64,000 nt of DNA from Rhodobium orientis (GCF_003258835.1 NZ_NPEV01000015.1:1-64000); one strand, 5' to 3'. Shown: positions 45,110-56,201, numbered from the stretch's first letter. Notes: generated by a model from the letters alone, not told the origin. Program-made: numbers and translations.

Positions 45110-45111
45110 TG

Positions 45112-46386
45112 ATGTCCAGTCTGGCCTATGAGAGCGATCAGGATGCGGTCGAACGGGCGCCGGCGCTGAACCGCGACGCGCGGCCGGTGCCGCGCATTTC
45201 CATCCAGGCATTCTGCGAGACCGCCGAGGTCGCGCAGACCATCGAGCAGGCCGCCTCCGACCGGCGGATGATGAAGGCCCATGTCAAGGTTCATATGGGC
45301 GGCATCGACTCCGCGGTCGAGTTCTACCAGTCCGCGCCGACGCCGAACCTGGTGGTGGTCGAGAGCCAGTTGCCGCGCGAGGCCCTGTTCGGGCAGCTCG
45401 ACGGCCTCGCCGACGTCTGCGACGTCGGCACCCGCGTGGTCCTGATCGGCCATATCAACGACGTCGTCCTCTACCGCGACCTGATCCGCAAGGGGGTCAG
45501 CGAATACGTCATCGCGCCGATCGACGTCTTCGACTTCGTCGCCATGGTCGGCGATCTCTACAATTCCGAGGACTCCGAACCGCTCGGCCGCTCGGTCGCC
45601 TTCATCGGTGCCAAGGGCGGTTGCGGCTCCTCGACCGTCGCCCACAACGTCGCCTGGTCGATCGCGCGCGCCTACCAGAACGACGTCATCCTCGCCGATC
45701 TCGACCTGCCCTTCGGCACCGCCGGCCTCGACTTCAACCAGGATCCGATCCAGGGCATCGCCGAGGCGGTTGCCTCGCCGGACCGGGTCGACGACGTCTT
45801 CATCGACCGGCTGTTGTCGAAATGCACCGACCACCTCAGCCTGCTGGCGGCGCCGGCGACCCTCGACCGCACCTATGATTTCGAGGAAAAGATCTTCGAC
45901 AACATCGTCGACGTGCTGCGCTCCGGCGTTCCGACCGTGGTCCTCGACGTGCCCCATGTCTGGACGAGCTGGTCGCGCCGGGTGCTGTCGATCGCCGACG
46001 AGATCGTCATCACGGCGTTGCCCGATCTTGCCAACCTGCGCAACGTCAAGAACATCTGCGACTATCTGCAATCCGTGCGCGCCAATGACGGCCCGCCGCA
46101 TCTGGTGCTGAACCAGGTCGGCACGCCGAAGCGCCCGGAAATCCGCACCGAGGAATTCGTCCGCGCGCTGTCCATGAAGCCGATCGCGGAGATTTCCTTC
46201 GACGGCCAGCTCTTCGGCGCGGCCGCCAACAACGGCCAGATGATCGGCGAGGCCGATCCCAAGAACGCCGCCGCCGAGACGTTTAAATTCATCGGCCAGG
46301 TCGTGACCGGCCGCGCCGAGGCGCGCAAGCAGAAGCGCTCCGCCCTGGCCCCGATCCTGTCGCGACTGCGCGGCAAGAAGGACTGA
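45112..46386 (+). CDS. cpaE: CpaE/TadZ, ParA/MinD-type pilus localisation ATPase
   Basis: A 424-residue protein with an N-terminal atypical receiver-like domain (about 25-140) and a C-terminal MinD/ParA ATPase domain starting with the deviant Walker A FIGAKGGCGSSTVAHN (about residue 160) and continuing DLDLPFGTAGLDF. CpaE/TadZ places the pilus machinery, commonly at the pole. Three ATGs in a row occur (45106, 45109, 45112); the last has a 6-base gap to GGAGG. The C-terminal tail is basic. Confidence 0.92.
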   Translation: MSSLAYESDQDAVERAPALNRDARPVPRISIQAFCETAEVAQTIEQAASDRRMMKAHVKVHMGGIDSAVEFYQSAPTPNLVVVESQLPREALFGQLDGLADVCDVGTRVVLIGHINDVVLYRDLIRKGVSEYVIAPIDVFDFVAMVGDLYNSEDSEPLGRSVAFIGAKGGCGSSTVAHNVAWSIARAYQNDVILADLDLPFGTAGLDFNQDPIQGIAEAVASPDRVDDVFIDRLLSKCTDHLSLLAAPATLDRTYDFEEKIFDNIVDVLRSGVPTVVLDVPHVWTSWSRRVLSIADEIVITALPDLANLRNVKNICDYLQSVRANDGPPHLVLNQVGTPKRPEIRTEEFVRALSMKPIAEISFDGQLFGAAANNGQMIGEADPKNAAAETFKFIGQVVTGRAEARKQKRSALAPILSRLRGKKD

Positions 46387-46413
46387 TTTTGGTAACCCGG
46401 AGTATCCTCAGGC

Positions 46414-47946
<1,533 letters not shown>

Positions 47947-47955
47947 GGCTGAGCC

Positions 47956-48960
47956 ATGTTCAATTCCGGCCTGATCGTCCTTGCCGTCGCCGGTCTCGTC
48001 GTCCTCAGCGTTGGCGGTATCCTCTATGCGCTGCTCTATCCGATGGTGTCGGGCAACTCGCGTACGGAAAAGCGGCTGGAGGTCGTCAACCGTAAGCCCA
48101 AGCCGTCGACCGGAAACGTCCGTGCCGCGACCGACATCAACCAGCGCCGGCGCCAGGTCCAGGACCGGCTGGCCGAGCTTGAGGAAGCCCAGAAAGCAAA
48201 GGCAAAGAAGCGCGCCGGCCCGGGCCTGAAGATAAGATTGCGCCAGGCGGGCCTGAACTGGTCGAAAGGCAAGTTCTACGTGGTCAGCGCCATTTGCGGC
48301 GCCGTGTTCTTCGTTGTCGCCAAGGTGCTGGGCGCGCCGATCTATGTCGCCGGAGGCCTTGCGATCGTCGGTCTCCTCGGGTTTCCGAACTGGTTGATCA
48401 AATTCCGGCGCAAGCGCCGGGAAAAGAAATTCCTCAACGAGTTCCCCAACTCCGTCGACGTCATCGTGCGCGGCGTCAAGGCGGGCCTGCCGCTCGGCGA
48501 CTGCCTCGGCATCATCGCCCGCGAGGCCCAGGAGCCGGTTCGCACCGAGTTCCAGCGCATCCTGGAGACCCAGCGGATGGGCATCCCGCTGTCGGAAGCG
48601 GTCCAGAAGCTTCCGGAAAGCATGCCGCTGGCCGAAGCCAACTTCTTTGCCGTCGTCATCTCAATCCAGCAGCAGGCCGGCGGCAACCTGTCGGAAGCGC
48701 TTTCCAACCTCTCCAAGGTGCTGCGCGACCGCAAGAAGCTCAAGGGCAAGATCGTCGCCATGAGCCAGGAGGCCAAGGCATCGGCGGGCATCATCGGCTC
48801 GCTGCCGATCATCGTCATGGCCCTCGTCTACCTGACCACGCCGAGCTACATCGCGATCCTGTTCAACGAGACGGTCGGCAACATCATCCTCGGCGTATCT
48901 GCCTTTTGGATGTTCATCGGCATCATGGTGATGCGCAAGATGATCAATTTCGACTTCTAG
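47956..48960 (+). CDS. tadB: TadB, inner-membrane platform protein
   Basis: A 334-residue type II secretion F-domain protein. One N-terminal hydrophobic segment (about 4-28), two segments around residues 112-150, then the T2SSF domain (NSVDVIVRGVKAGLPLGDCL to SNLSKVLRDRKKLKGKIVAMSQEAKASAG) and two C-terminal helices. With TadC it forms the platform on which CpaF acts. The start ATG at 47956 lies 9 bp after cpaF. Confidence 0.93.
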   Translation: MFNSGLIVLAVAGLVVLSVGGILYALLYPMVSGNSRTEKRLEVVNRKPKPSTGNVRAATDINQRRRQVQDRLAELEEAQKAKAKKRAGPGLKIRLRQAGLNWSKGKFYVVSAICGAVFFVVAKVLGAPIYVAGGLAIVGLLGFPNWLIKFRRKRREKKFLNEFPNSVDVIVRGVKAGLPLGDCLGIIAREAQEPVRTEFQRILETQRMGIPLSEAVQKLPESMPLAEANFFAVVISIQQQAGGNLSEALSNLSKVLRDRKKLKGKIVAMSQEAKASAGIIGSLPIIVMALVYLTTPSYIAILFNETVGNIILGVSAFWMFIGIMVMRKMINFDF

Positions 48961-48975
48961 ACGGCGGCCGGCGCA

Positions 48976-49953
48976 ATGTTCCAGACCCTCACCCAACTCA
49001 TCGCCGATCCCCAGATCCTGTTGATGGTCTTCACCGTCATTGCGGTGTCGGCGACCATCATGACCGTGGCGCTGCCGATGCTGCAGCGCGACGAACTGAA
49101 GTCGCGCATGCGGAATGTGGCCACCGAACGCGAGGCGATGCGCGCCCGCGAGCGGGCCCGCCTGCAGCAGAGCAAGGCCGAGCAGGTCAATTTGCGCCCG
49201 CAGCCGAAGGACTACATGCAGCGGGTCGTGAACAAGTTCAACCTGCGCGAGCTGCTGATCGACGAGAACACGGTCAACAGGCTGAAGATGGCGGGATTCA
49301 GGGGCCAGGCGCCGCTGGTGATGTTCCTGTTCGCCCGCTTCGTCGCGCCGATCGCGTTGTTCGTGATCGCGCTTCTCTACATGTTCCTGGTGCTGCCGTC
49401 CGGTCAGCCGGTGATGATCAAGGTCCTCATCGCCTCGGTCATTGCCGCCGTCGGCTTCTACGCTCCGGCGCTCTATGTCTCAAACGTCACTTCCAAGCGC
49501 CAGCTCTCCATCCGCCGTGCCTGGCCGGACGCCCTCGACCTGATGCTGATCTGCGTGGAGTCGGGCATGTCCATCGAGGCCGCCTTCCGCAAGGTCGGCG
49601 GCGAGATCGGCGAATCCTCGATCCCGCTTGCCGAGGAACTGACCCTGACGACGGCGGAGCTTTCGTACCTCCAGGACCGCCGCCAGGCCTACGAGAACCT
49701 CGCCGGCCGTACCGGGCTCGAAGGTGTCAAGTCGGTGACGACCGCGCTGCTCCAGTCCGAGCGCTACGGCACGCCCCTTTCGCAATCGCTGCGCGTCATG
49801 GCCGACGAGAACCGCGAGATGCGAATCACCGAAGCGGAAAAGAGGGCGGCCGCCCTGCCGCCGAAGCTGACGGTGCCGATGATCGTCTTCTTCCTGCCGG
49901 TGCTGTTCGCCGTCATCATGGGTCCGGCGATCATCCAGATCGTCAACCGCTGA
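48976..49953 (+). CDS. tadC: TadC, inner-membrane platform protein
   Basis: A 325-residue partner of TadB with the same T2SSF domain (DALDLMLICVESGMSIEAAF... ALLQSERYGTPLSQSLRVMADE), an N-terminal membrane helix, a pair of helices at about 110-155 and a C-terminal one. A basic, Gln/Arg-rich cytoplasmic loop (about residues 40-75) follows the first helix. It is the last plus-strand gene of the pilus operon and converges on tadD. Confidence 0.93.
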   Translation: MFQTLTQLIADPQILLMVFTVIAVSATIMTVALPMLQRDELKSRMRNVATEREAMRARERARLQQSKAEQVNLRPQPKDYMQRVVNKFNLRELLIDENTVNRLKMAGFRGQAPLVMFLFARFVAPIALFVIALLYMFLVLPSGQPVMIKVLIASVIAAVGFYAPALYVSNVTSKRQLSIRRAWPDALDLMLICVESGMSIEAAFRKVGGEIGESSIPLAEELTLTTAELSYLQDRRQAYENLAGRTGLEGVKSVTTALLQSERYGTPLSQSLRVMADENREMRITEAEKRAAALPPKLTVPMIVFFLPVLFAVIMGPAIIQIVNR

Positions 49954-49994
49954 CGGCTTGCGCCCGCCGGGCGCTCGATCCCGCCCCCCCTTCC

Positions 49995-50025
49995 AGAAAA
50001 AAGAGCAGCCAAACGGGCTGCTCTT
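49995..50025 (-). terminator. Rho-independent terminator of tadD
   Basis: A 10-bp stem (AAGAGCAGCC at 50001-50010, GGCTGCTCTT at 50016-50025) with loop AAACG. On the minus strand it is followed by six U residues (AAAAAA at 49996-50001 on the plus strand), giving a standard intrinsic terminator for tadD. On the plus strand it may also slow read-through from tadC. Confidence 0.8.
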
Positions 50026-50055
50026 CAAGGCGTCGCGGTAAAAGGCGGGTTGGCT

Positions 50056-50892
50056 TTATCCCGAAGTGCGTTTGGCGTCGGCTTCCCGGACCTTCTGCCA
50101 GGAATTGCGCTGCGAGAGCATGCCGCGCAAATAGGCGATGTTGGCCTCCGCCTGGCGCGGGTCGAGCTCGTCGCGGGCGATCTTTTCCGCCTCGTCGAAC
50201 TTGCCGGAAAGACCGAGGACGAGGGCAAGGTTCTGGCGCACCCGGCTGTCGGATCCCGGCTGGGCGACGGCTTGGCGCAGCACCGCTTCGGCCTTGTTGA
50301 GATCGCCGGAGAGCACGTAGGAAAGGCCTTCATTGTTTAGGACGGAAGGCTCGTTCGGCCGGATCTTCAGCGCCTGGGCGTATTTGGCGCGAGCCTCGGC
50401 ATTGGCACCGGTCTGGTCGAGGATCGCGCCCTCGGCCGACAACAGCCGCCAGTCCGGCTGGTCCGGGCTGTGCGCGGCGCGGATCACCTTCATCGCCTCG
50501 CTGAAGCGGCCCTTGGCGGCCAGCGCCTTGCCGTAGGCGGCGGCGATCTGGCGGTCCTTCTGGTGCTTGATGGTCGCCTTGCGCAAGACCGCGATGGCCT
50601 GGTCGAGCTGGCCGTTCATCCTGAGCACGGTGGCATAGTTCAGCGCGATCTCCGGATCGTCCGGATCGGAGGAATAGCGCCTGCCCCATTTCTCGACCGC
50701 GGCGCTGACCTCGGCTGCCGAATAGTCCTTGCCGCCATAGCTTGCGCCGGTGGCATCGGTATGGGAGCCGAGCGACGCCTTTTTCTTGGAGGCGCAGGCC
50801 GACACGGCCAGCGCCAGCGCGATCGACAGCACCAGCCCGCCGGTGGCGGGGCTTTTGGCAAGGCGGCGAAGGGAAGATATGGACATCGTCAT
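50056..50892 (-). CDS. tadD: TadD, TPR-repeat pilus lipoprotein
   Basis: A 278-residue lipoprotein (lipobox AVSAC, Cys33) with tetratricopeptide repeats: NYATVLRMNGQLDQAIAVLRKA, AYGKALAAKGRFSEAMKVIR, KYAQALKIRPNEPSVLNNEG and others up to the C-terminus. TadD is required for Tad pilus biogenesis, probably stabilising the secretin complex. It lies opposite to tadC, with its own terminator and a promoter region containing two GTTAACC boxes. ATG at 50892 or 50886. Confidence 0.88.
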   Translation of the reverse strand: MTMSISSLRRLAKSPATGGLVLSIALALAVSACASKKKASLGSHTDATGASYGGKDYSAAEVSAAVEKWGRRYSSDPDDPEIALNYATVLRMNGQLDQAIAVLRKATIKHQKDRQIAAAYGKALAAKGRFSEAMKVIRAAHSPDQPDWRLLSAEGAILDQTGANAEARAKYAQALKIRPNEPSVLNNEGLSYVLSGDLNKAEAVLRQAVAQPGSDSRVRQNLALVLGLSGKFDEAEKIARDELDPRQAEANIAYLRGMLSQRNSWQKVREADAKRTSG

Positions 50893-50945
50893 CTCTGGCC
50901 ATTACGGCTTTTCGGAACCGGATGAGCTTTCCCGATCAATAGTCT

Positions 50946-50969
50946 GTTAACCCTAATAGTTGGTTAACC
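50946..50969. promoter_or_regulatory. Paired GTTAACC boxes between tadD and the aminopeptidase gene
   Basis: GTTAACC occurs at 50946-50952 and 50963-50969 (17-bp period), midway between the two divergent start codons. On the minus strand TTAACCAACTATTAG also has a TTAA-N7-TTAG layout, one base from a full CtrA-type site. A cell-cycle regulator site is a reasonable guess. Confidence 0.4.
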
Positions 50970-51020
50970 GGGCCGCCCGTCCGCCGAGGTTCCGTCTGCC
51001 CGCCGAGGAGTTCTCCGCCG

Positions 51021-52430
51021 ATGTCCGTTACCCTGCCTGACTGCCTGGTCGCCGCGTCCGATCCCGCCGCCGAAGCGGCCGTCCCGGTTCTTTTCCTCGG
51101 ACCTGAAAACCTGGAAGAAACCCTTGCCGGCGGCACCGGCATGGCCCGCGCCTGGGTCGCGGCGAACGGTTTCAAGGCGGGTGCCGGCGCGCTCCTGACC
51201 ATCCCCGACGAGACCGGCGCGCCCGCCGCCGTCCTCTTCGGCCTCGGCAAGCCTGAGGTCCGCGCCGAGACACCGTCCCTTGCCGGCAAGCTGGCGACCG
51301 GCCTTGCCGACGGCGTCTATCGCCTGGAAGGGGAGGTGGACGACCTTGAGGCGGCGATCCTCGCCTTTGCCCTCGGCGCCTACCGGTTCGACCTCTACGC
51401 CAGGAAATCGGCCCGCTCCGTCCGCCTCGTCGTGCCCGAGACCGTCGATGCCGAGGTGCTGTCCCGCACCGTTGCGGCCGTTACGCTGGTCCGCGACCTC
51501 GTCAACACCCCGGCCAACGACCTCGGCCCGGCCGAGATCGCCGATGCGGCGGAAAAACTCGCCGAAGCGCACGGGGCCGAGTTCAAGGTCACCGTCGGCG
51601 ACGAGCTTCTGGACAAGAACTTCCCGATGATCCACGCCGTCGGCCGGGCCAGCACCTCCGCGCCGCGGCTCATCGACATCGCCTGGGGCGACGAGGCGGC
51701 GCCGAAGGTGACGCTGGTCGGCAAGGGCGTTGCCTTCGATACCGGCGGCCTCAACCTCAAGCCCGGCACCTCCATGGCGCTGATGAAGAAGGACATGGGC
51801 GGTGCTGCCAACGTCCTTGGCCTCGCCTCCATGATCATGGCGGCCAAACTGCCGGTGCGCCTGCGCGTGCTCATCCCGGCGGTGGAGAACTCCGTCGCCG
51901 GCAACGCGTTCAGGCCCGGCGACGTGCTTTCGAGCCGCAAGGGGCTGACGGTGGAGATCGGCAACACCGACGCCGAGGGCCGGCTGGTGCTCGCCGATGC
52001 GCTGGCGCTCGCCGACGAGGAGGAGCCGGAACTCGTCCTCGACCTTGCAACCCTCACCGGTGCCGCCCGCGTCGCCCTCGGCACCGACCTGCCGCCTTTT
52101 TACACCGACGATGAGGATCTGGCCGCCGCCGTCGCTGAGGCCGCCGAGGCGACCGCCGACCCGCTCTGGCGCATGCCCCTGTGGAAACCCTACAAGAAGC
52201 TGCTGGAGTCCAAGATCGCCGACATCAACCACATCTCCAGCGGCGGCTTTGCCGGCTCCATGACGGCGGCCCTTTTCCTCGCGCGCTTCGTGGAAAAGGC
52301 GAAAAGCTGGGCCCATTTCGACATCTACGCCTGGTGCCCGGCCGGCAAGACCGGGCGCCCCGAGGGTGGCGAGGCGCAGGCCATCCGCGCCCTCTTCAAG
52401 GTTCTGTCCGACCGCTATCCGCCGGCCTGA
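51021..52430 (+). CDS. Leucyl aminopeptidase family (M17) metallopeptidase
   Basis: A 469-residue M17 aminopeptidase. The two-metal site and signature are present: GKGVAFDTGGLNLKPG, MKKDMGGAA and NTDAEGRLVLADAL; catalytic Lys and Arg lie in those blocks. The N-terminal domain (1-165) is less conserved, as usual. It removes N-terminal residues in the cytoplasm during peptide turnover. The gene order pilus genes - M17 peptidase - MarR - NlpC/P60 is common in Hyphomicrobiales. An imperfect hairpin at 52446-52468 may end its transcript. Confidence 0.92.
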   Translation: MSVTLPDCLVAASDPAAEAAVPVLFLGPENLEETLAGGTGMARAWVAANGFKAGAGALLTIPDETGAPAAVLFGLGKPEVRAETPSLAGKLATGLADGVYRLEGEVDDLEAAILAFALGAYRFDLYARKSARSVRLVVPETVDAEVLSRTVAAVTLVRDLVNTPANDLGPAEIADAAEKLAEAHGAEFKVTVGDELLDKNFPMIHAVGRASTSAPRLIDIAWGDEAAPKVTLVGKGVAFDTGGLNLKPGTSMALMKKDMGGAANVLGLASMIMAAKLPVRLRVLIPAVENSVAGNAFRPGDVLSSRKGLTVEIGNTDAEGRLVLADALALADEEEPELVLDLATLTGAARVALGTDLPPFYTDDEDLAAAVAEAAEATADPLWRMPLWKPYKKLLESKIADINHISSGGFAGSMTAALFLARFVEKAKSWAHFDIYAWCPAGKTGRPEGGEAQAIRALFKVLSDRYPPA

Positions 52431-52579
52431 TCCGAAAACCCCGAACGCCGCCCTTGCCAAGGACGGCGCTTCCGTCGAAAACTGTCTCGGGCCCGAAATG
52501 ATCGGGCCGGCGACGGTCCTTCCCGCGCGTCGCCGGTCCGATGCGACAATTCGGTCAGTTGCGAGAGTGTGCGTATCCG

Positions 52580-52930
52580 ATGACCGTTGAAATTCGCCCG
52601 AGCCAGGCGCTGAAACTCTGGCATGACGTGACGCTCGACCTTGTGCGTGGCGGCGATGCCGACCTTTCGGCGCGGCAGATGACGATCCTGATGACGGTCT
52701 ATCTCGAAGCCCCGCCGCACACCGTGCGCGGCCTTGCCGAAAAGCTTGGCGTGACCAAGCCGGCAATCACGCGGGCGCTCGACACCATGGGCCGCCTGAA
52801 GCTCGTCGCCCGCCGCCGCGACGACAAGGACCGGCGCAACGTCATCGTCCAGCGCACGGTGGAGGGCGCGCTGTATCTGGAACGCGTTGGCGACCTGATC
52901 GTCGCCAAGGCAGGAGCGCTGCCGCGATGA
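52580..52930 (+). CDS. Small MarR-family winged-helix regulator
   Basis: A 116-residue DNA-binding protein. The winged helix runs DLSARQMTILMTVY, TVRGLAEKLGVTKPAITRALDTM (recognition helix) and LKLVARRRDDKDRRNVIVQRT (wing). It is shorter than typical MarR proteins (about 140), with little of the dimerisation helices. The ATG at 52580 is chosen; a start at 52541 is in frame. It overlaps the next gene by 4 bp, so the two are co-translated. Confidence 0.85.
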   Translation: MTVEIRPSQALKLWHDVTLDLVRGGDADLSARQMTILMTVYLEAPPHTVRGLAEKLGVTKPAITRALDTMGRLKLVARRRDDKDRRNVIVQRTVEGALYLERVGDLIVAKAGALPR

Positions 52931-53790
52931 CAGAATTCGACCGCCGCCGCCATCCGGTCCGCCCGGATCTCGCCGCCGAGGCCTATCGCGGCCGCGTCGA
53001 GGCCGGCATTTTTGCCGAAGGCATCGAGCGCCGCGTCAATGCCGACGCCATACCGCTCAGGCCCGAGGCCGACGAGCGGTCGCCCATCGACACCGAGGCC
53101 CTCTTCGGGGAGACATTCACGGTCTTTGAAGAGGGCGATGCCTGGTGCTGGGGCCAGCTTGCCACCGACGGCTATGTCGGCTGGCTGCCGGCCGGCGCCC
53201 TCGGCATCCCCGGCCCCGAGCCGACCCACCGGGTCGCGGCGCTCAGGAGCTATCGCTATCCGCAGCCGGAACTGAAGCTGCCGCCGCTCGGGCTCCTCTC
53301 CATGGGCTCCCGCGTCACGGTCGTCGGCGAGGAGAGGGTCCGCGACCTCGACTACGCCGTCCTTGCCGACGGCACCGCCATGGTCTCCCGTCACCTGATG
53401 CCCGTCGGCGAGGCCGAGCCGGACTGGGTCGCGGTTGCCGAGCGCTTTGCCGGCACGCCGTACCTGTGGGGCGGGCGCACCAGCCTCGGCCTCGACTGCT
53501 CGGCGCTGATCCAGATTGCCTGCCAGGCCGCCGGCATCGACGCGCCGCGCGATTCCGACATGCAGGAGGACGAGCTCGGCAGCCGCATGAACAACGAAAA
53601 GGCCTGCGCCATGCCGTGTCGCGGCGACCTTTATTTCTGGAAGGGCCATGTCGGCGTGTTGAGCGATCCGCAGACCCTGCTCCACGCCAACGGCTTCACC
53701 ATGACGGTGGCGTATGAGCCGCTTGCCGCGGTCACGCGGCGCCTGGAAGAAGCCGGCCTCCCCGTCACCGCGATCAGGCGCATTGCGTGA
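52927..53790 (+). CDS. C40 (NlpC/P60) family peptidase
   Basis: A 287-residue cell-wall endopeptidase-like protein. Residues about 55-120 and 125-160 look like bacterial SH3 modules (GETFTVFEEGDAWCWGQLATDGYVGWLP). The C-terminal NlpC/P60 domain has the catalytic Cys in YLWGGRTSLGLDCSALIQ and the His in FWKGHVGVL. Such enzymes cut the gamma-D-Glu-mDAP bond of stem peptides. No signal peptide is visible, so it may act on cytoplasmic recycled muropeptides or be exported otherwise. The ATG at 52927 overlaps the marR stop. Confidence 0.88.
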   Translation: MTEFDRRRHPVRPDLAAEAYRGRVEAGIFAEGIERRVNADAIPLRPEADERSPIDTEALFGETFTVFEEGDAWCWGQLATDGYVGWLPAGALGIPGPEPTHRVAALRSYRYPQPELKLPPLGLLSMGSRVTVVGEERVRDLDYAVLADGTAMVSRHLMPVGEAEPDWVAVAERFAGTPYLWGGRTSLGLDCSALIQIACQAAGIDAPRDSDMQEDELGSRMNNEKACAMPCRGDLYFWKGHVGVLSDPQTLLHANGFTMTVAYEPLAAVTRRLEEAGLPVTAIRRIA

Positions 53791-53834
53791 GAGGCGGCGG
53801 AGCGAATTTGCCGGGTTTCAAACGTAAAACACGG

Positions 53835-53936
53835 CGTCATCGCGAGGAGCCGAAGGCGACGCGGCGATCCAGAGCCGCTTGCTCCGAGCGTGGAGCCCTG
53901 GATTGCCGCACTCGCTGCGCTCGTTCGCAATGACGG
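53835..53936. repeat. REP-like inverted pair (copy 2 of 3)
   Basis: CGTCATCGCGAGGAG...GATCCAG (53835-53872) is followed in inverted orientation by CTGGATTGCC...GCAATGACGG (53898-53936), filling most of the 167-bp gap between convergent genes. It belongs to the same family as the elements at 36455 and 59202. Confidence 0.75.
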
Positions 53937-53957
53937 CCGTCCGGCGCAAACCCTGCC

Positions 53958-54908
53958 TCAATACCCCCGCGTCCGGTCCACCACATTGACCAGTTCCCCG
54001 CCGGCCTCGAACGTTTCCATCTGGTCGAAGACGTAGGAAATCAGGTGGTCCGGGTCGCTCTCCGCCGCCACGTGGGGGGTGAGGATGGCGCGGGGGTGGC
54101 CCCAGAGCGGGCTCGCCTCCACCAGCGGCTCGGTCTCGAAGACATCGAGGCTGACGCCTGCGAGCGTGCCGTCGTCGAGCGCGCGGGCGATGTCGGCCTC
54201 CACCTGCGACTTGCCGCGCCCGGCATTGATGACGACGGGACCCTCGATCCGGCCGTCGCGGGCGAGCCTGGAGAAGAGATCGGCGTTGAGAATGCCTTCG
54301 GTTGCCGGCGTCATCGGCAGCAGGCAGACGAGGATGGCGGTGCGGGCAAGGAAAGCCCCAAACCCGGCATCGCCGGCAAAGCAGGCGACGCCCTCGATGG
54401 TCTTCTCGCTGCGGCTCCAGCCGGCGACGTCGTAGCCGAGGCGCCGCAGCATTTCGGCGGCATCGCGGCCGAGCTCGCCAAGGCCCATGACGCCGACGCG
54501 CACGTCCTTTGCCATCGGACAGCGATGGGCGCGCCATTCCCGGTGCCGCTGCTGGTCCAGGTAGCGCAGTTGGTCCCGGTGATGGGTCAGCACCTGCAGC
54601 ACCACCCATTCGGTCATCCGCCGCGTCAGGCTCGGATCGACCACCCGCACGATCGGGACGTCGGGGACGTCGGGGTCGGCCATCAGATGGTCGACGCCGG
54701 CGCCGAGCCAGAAGATGACCTCAAGATTGGGAAGATCGGCGACGATGCCGTGCGGCGCCTGCCAGAGGAGGGCGTAGCGCACGGCTTCAGGGTCGTCGAC
54801 TACGCCGTCCGCGCCGGCCGATTGCAGCGCCCGGCCCGGCGCGCGTTCGCGGATGCGCCCCATCCAGACGTCCTGGTCCCAGCGGGGCGCGGAAAAAAGC
54901 ACGGTCAT
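53958..54908 (-). CDS. Glyoxylate/hydroxypyruvate reductase A-like 2-hydroxyacid dehydrogenase
   Basis: A 316-residue D-2-hydroxyacid dehydrogenase of the GhrA type. It has the NAD(P) site VGVMGLGELGRDAAEMLRRLGYDVAGWSRS, the catalytic Arg in NAGRGKSQ and the His in PHVAAESD. It probably reduces glyoxylate or hydroxypyruvate. The ATG at 54908 is selected because it precedes the conserved VLFSAPRWD start; the open frame continues upstream into rmuC. It lies 16 bp after rmuC on the same strand. Confidence 0.88.
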   Translation of the reverse strand: MTVLFSAPRWDQDVWMGRIRERAPGRALQSAGADGVVDDPEAVRYALLWQAPHGIVADLPNLEVIFWLGAGVDHLMADPDVPDVPIVRVVDPSLTRRMTEWVVLQVLTHHRDQLRYLDQQRHREWRAHRCPMAKDVRVGVMGLGELGRDAAEMLRRLGYDVAGWSRSEKTIEGVACFAGDAGFGAFLARTAILVCLLPMTPATEGILNADLFSRLARDGRIEGPVVINAGRGKSQVEADIARALDDGTLAGVSLDVFETEPLVEASPLWGHPRAILTPHVAAESDPDHLISYVFDQMETFEAGGELVNVVDRTRGY

Positions 54909-54924
54909 TGGAGAGAATTCCTGT

Positions 54925-56100
54925 CTACTCGGCAGCGTTTTGCGAAGAGCTGCGGCCGGTCTCGCCGTCCCGCGGCACATCGTCGAATTCCAGTGCCTCG
55001 ATCTTGCCGCCACGCTTGATGATCTTGTCGCTGGAAATGAGGATCTGCTCCACGTCCTTTGTTGCCTGGCCGAAATGGTTCTGCAGCTTCAGGACCCGGT
55101 CGCGCAGCCGGTTGGTGTCGTCGGCAAGATGGGCGACCTCGCGCTGGATGACGAGGGCCTCCTCGCGCATGCGCACGTCGCGCAGCACCGTCTGCACGAT
55201 CTGGATGGAAAGGACGAGCAGGGCAGGGGAGACGATGACGACCCGCGCCCGGTGCGCCTTCTGGACGATGTCGTCGAAATGCTCGTGCAGATCGGCAAAG
55301 ATCGCCTCCGACGGCACGAACAAGAACGCGGTGTCCTGGGTCTCGCCGGGAATGAAGTAGCGCTCGGAAATATCCTGCACGTGCTTTGAGATGTCGCGCC
55401 GCACCTGCTGTGCCGCCTGCTGTGCCCGTTCCGGCGTTTCCGCCTCGCGGAACCGGGTGAAGCCTTCCAGCGGGAACTTGGCGTCGACGACGAGGCCCGG
55501 CGCCTCATTCGGCATGTGGATCAGGCAGTCGGGCCGCGTACCGGTGCTCAGCGTTGCCTGCAGCGTGTAGCTGCCGGCCGGCAGGCCGTCGGAGATGATC
55601 GCCTCCATGCGCCCCTGGCCGAAGGCTCCGCGGGTCTGCTTGTTGGCGAGCACCTGCTGCAGGCCGGAGACCTGGCCGGTCAGGTCCTGGATCGACTTCT
55701 GCGCCCGGTCGATCAGCGCCAGCCGCTCGTTGAGCTGGCTGAGGTTGGTTTGCGTGTCCTTGGAGCTCTGCGACATCGACTGGCCGAGCCGGTGGCCGAG
55801 GCCGTCGAGCCGCTCTGCCAGCGCCCGCGTCAGGTCCGACTGGCGCGAGCCGAACACCTCGGCCATGGTCTGCATGCGCCCGGTCATTTCCGACTGGGTC
55901 TTCAGAAGATCGGCGATGCGCGCTTCCATCTCGTGGCCACGCTCCGCCGCGGCCGCTTCCGCCTCGGCCCGGGCCCTCGCATTGCGCCAAAGCGCCACGG
56001 TCATGACCAGGAGGATGAGGAAGAAGAGGCCGGCAACGGCGATAACCGCCTCGCCGGTGGAGACGGCGCGGTCCCCGATAAGCAACAAGGTCTCGTTCAT
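54925..56100 (-). CDS. rmuC: RmuC family DNA recombination protein
   Basis: A 391-residue protein with an N-terminal membrane helix (about 17-37), a long coiled coil (about 45-150) and the RmuC nuclease-like domain with VVDAKFPLEGFTRFREAE and TAFLFVPSEAIFADLHEH. RmuC limits recombination at inverted repeats in E. coli; its biochemical activity is unclear. The ATG at 56100 puts the membrane segment near the start. It is divergent from def. Confidence 0.9.
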   Translation of the reverse strand: MNETLLLIGDRAVSTGEAVIAVAGLFFLILLVMTVALWRNARARAEAEAAAAERGHEMEARIADLLKTQSEMTGRMQTMAEVFGSRQSDLTRALAERLDGLGHRLGQSMSQSSKDTQTNLSQLNERLALIDRAQKSIQDLTGQVSGLQQVLANKQTRGAFGQGRMEAIISDGLPAGSYTLQATLSTGTRPDCLIHMPNEAPGLVVDAKFPLEGFTRFREAETPERAQQAAQQVRRDISKHVQDISERYFIPGETQDTAFLFVPSEAIFADLHEHFDDIVQKAHRARVVIVSPALLVLSIQIVQTVLRDVRMREEALVIQREVAHLADDTNRLRDRVLKLQNHFGQATKDVEQILISSDKIIKRGGKIEALEFDDVPRDGETGRSSSQNAAE

Positions 56101-56201
56101 GAAACAAAGATAGAACGATTCGGGGCGGCGTTCGACATCCAACGCGTGCATTCGCGCGTACAAAGTTGACCATTAAAAACGGATTGCCTATTTCTAACCC
56201 C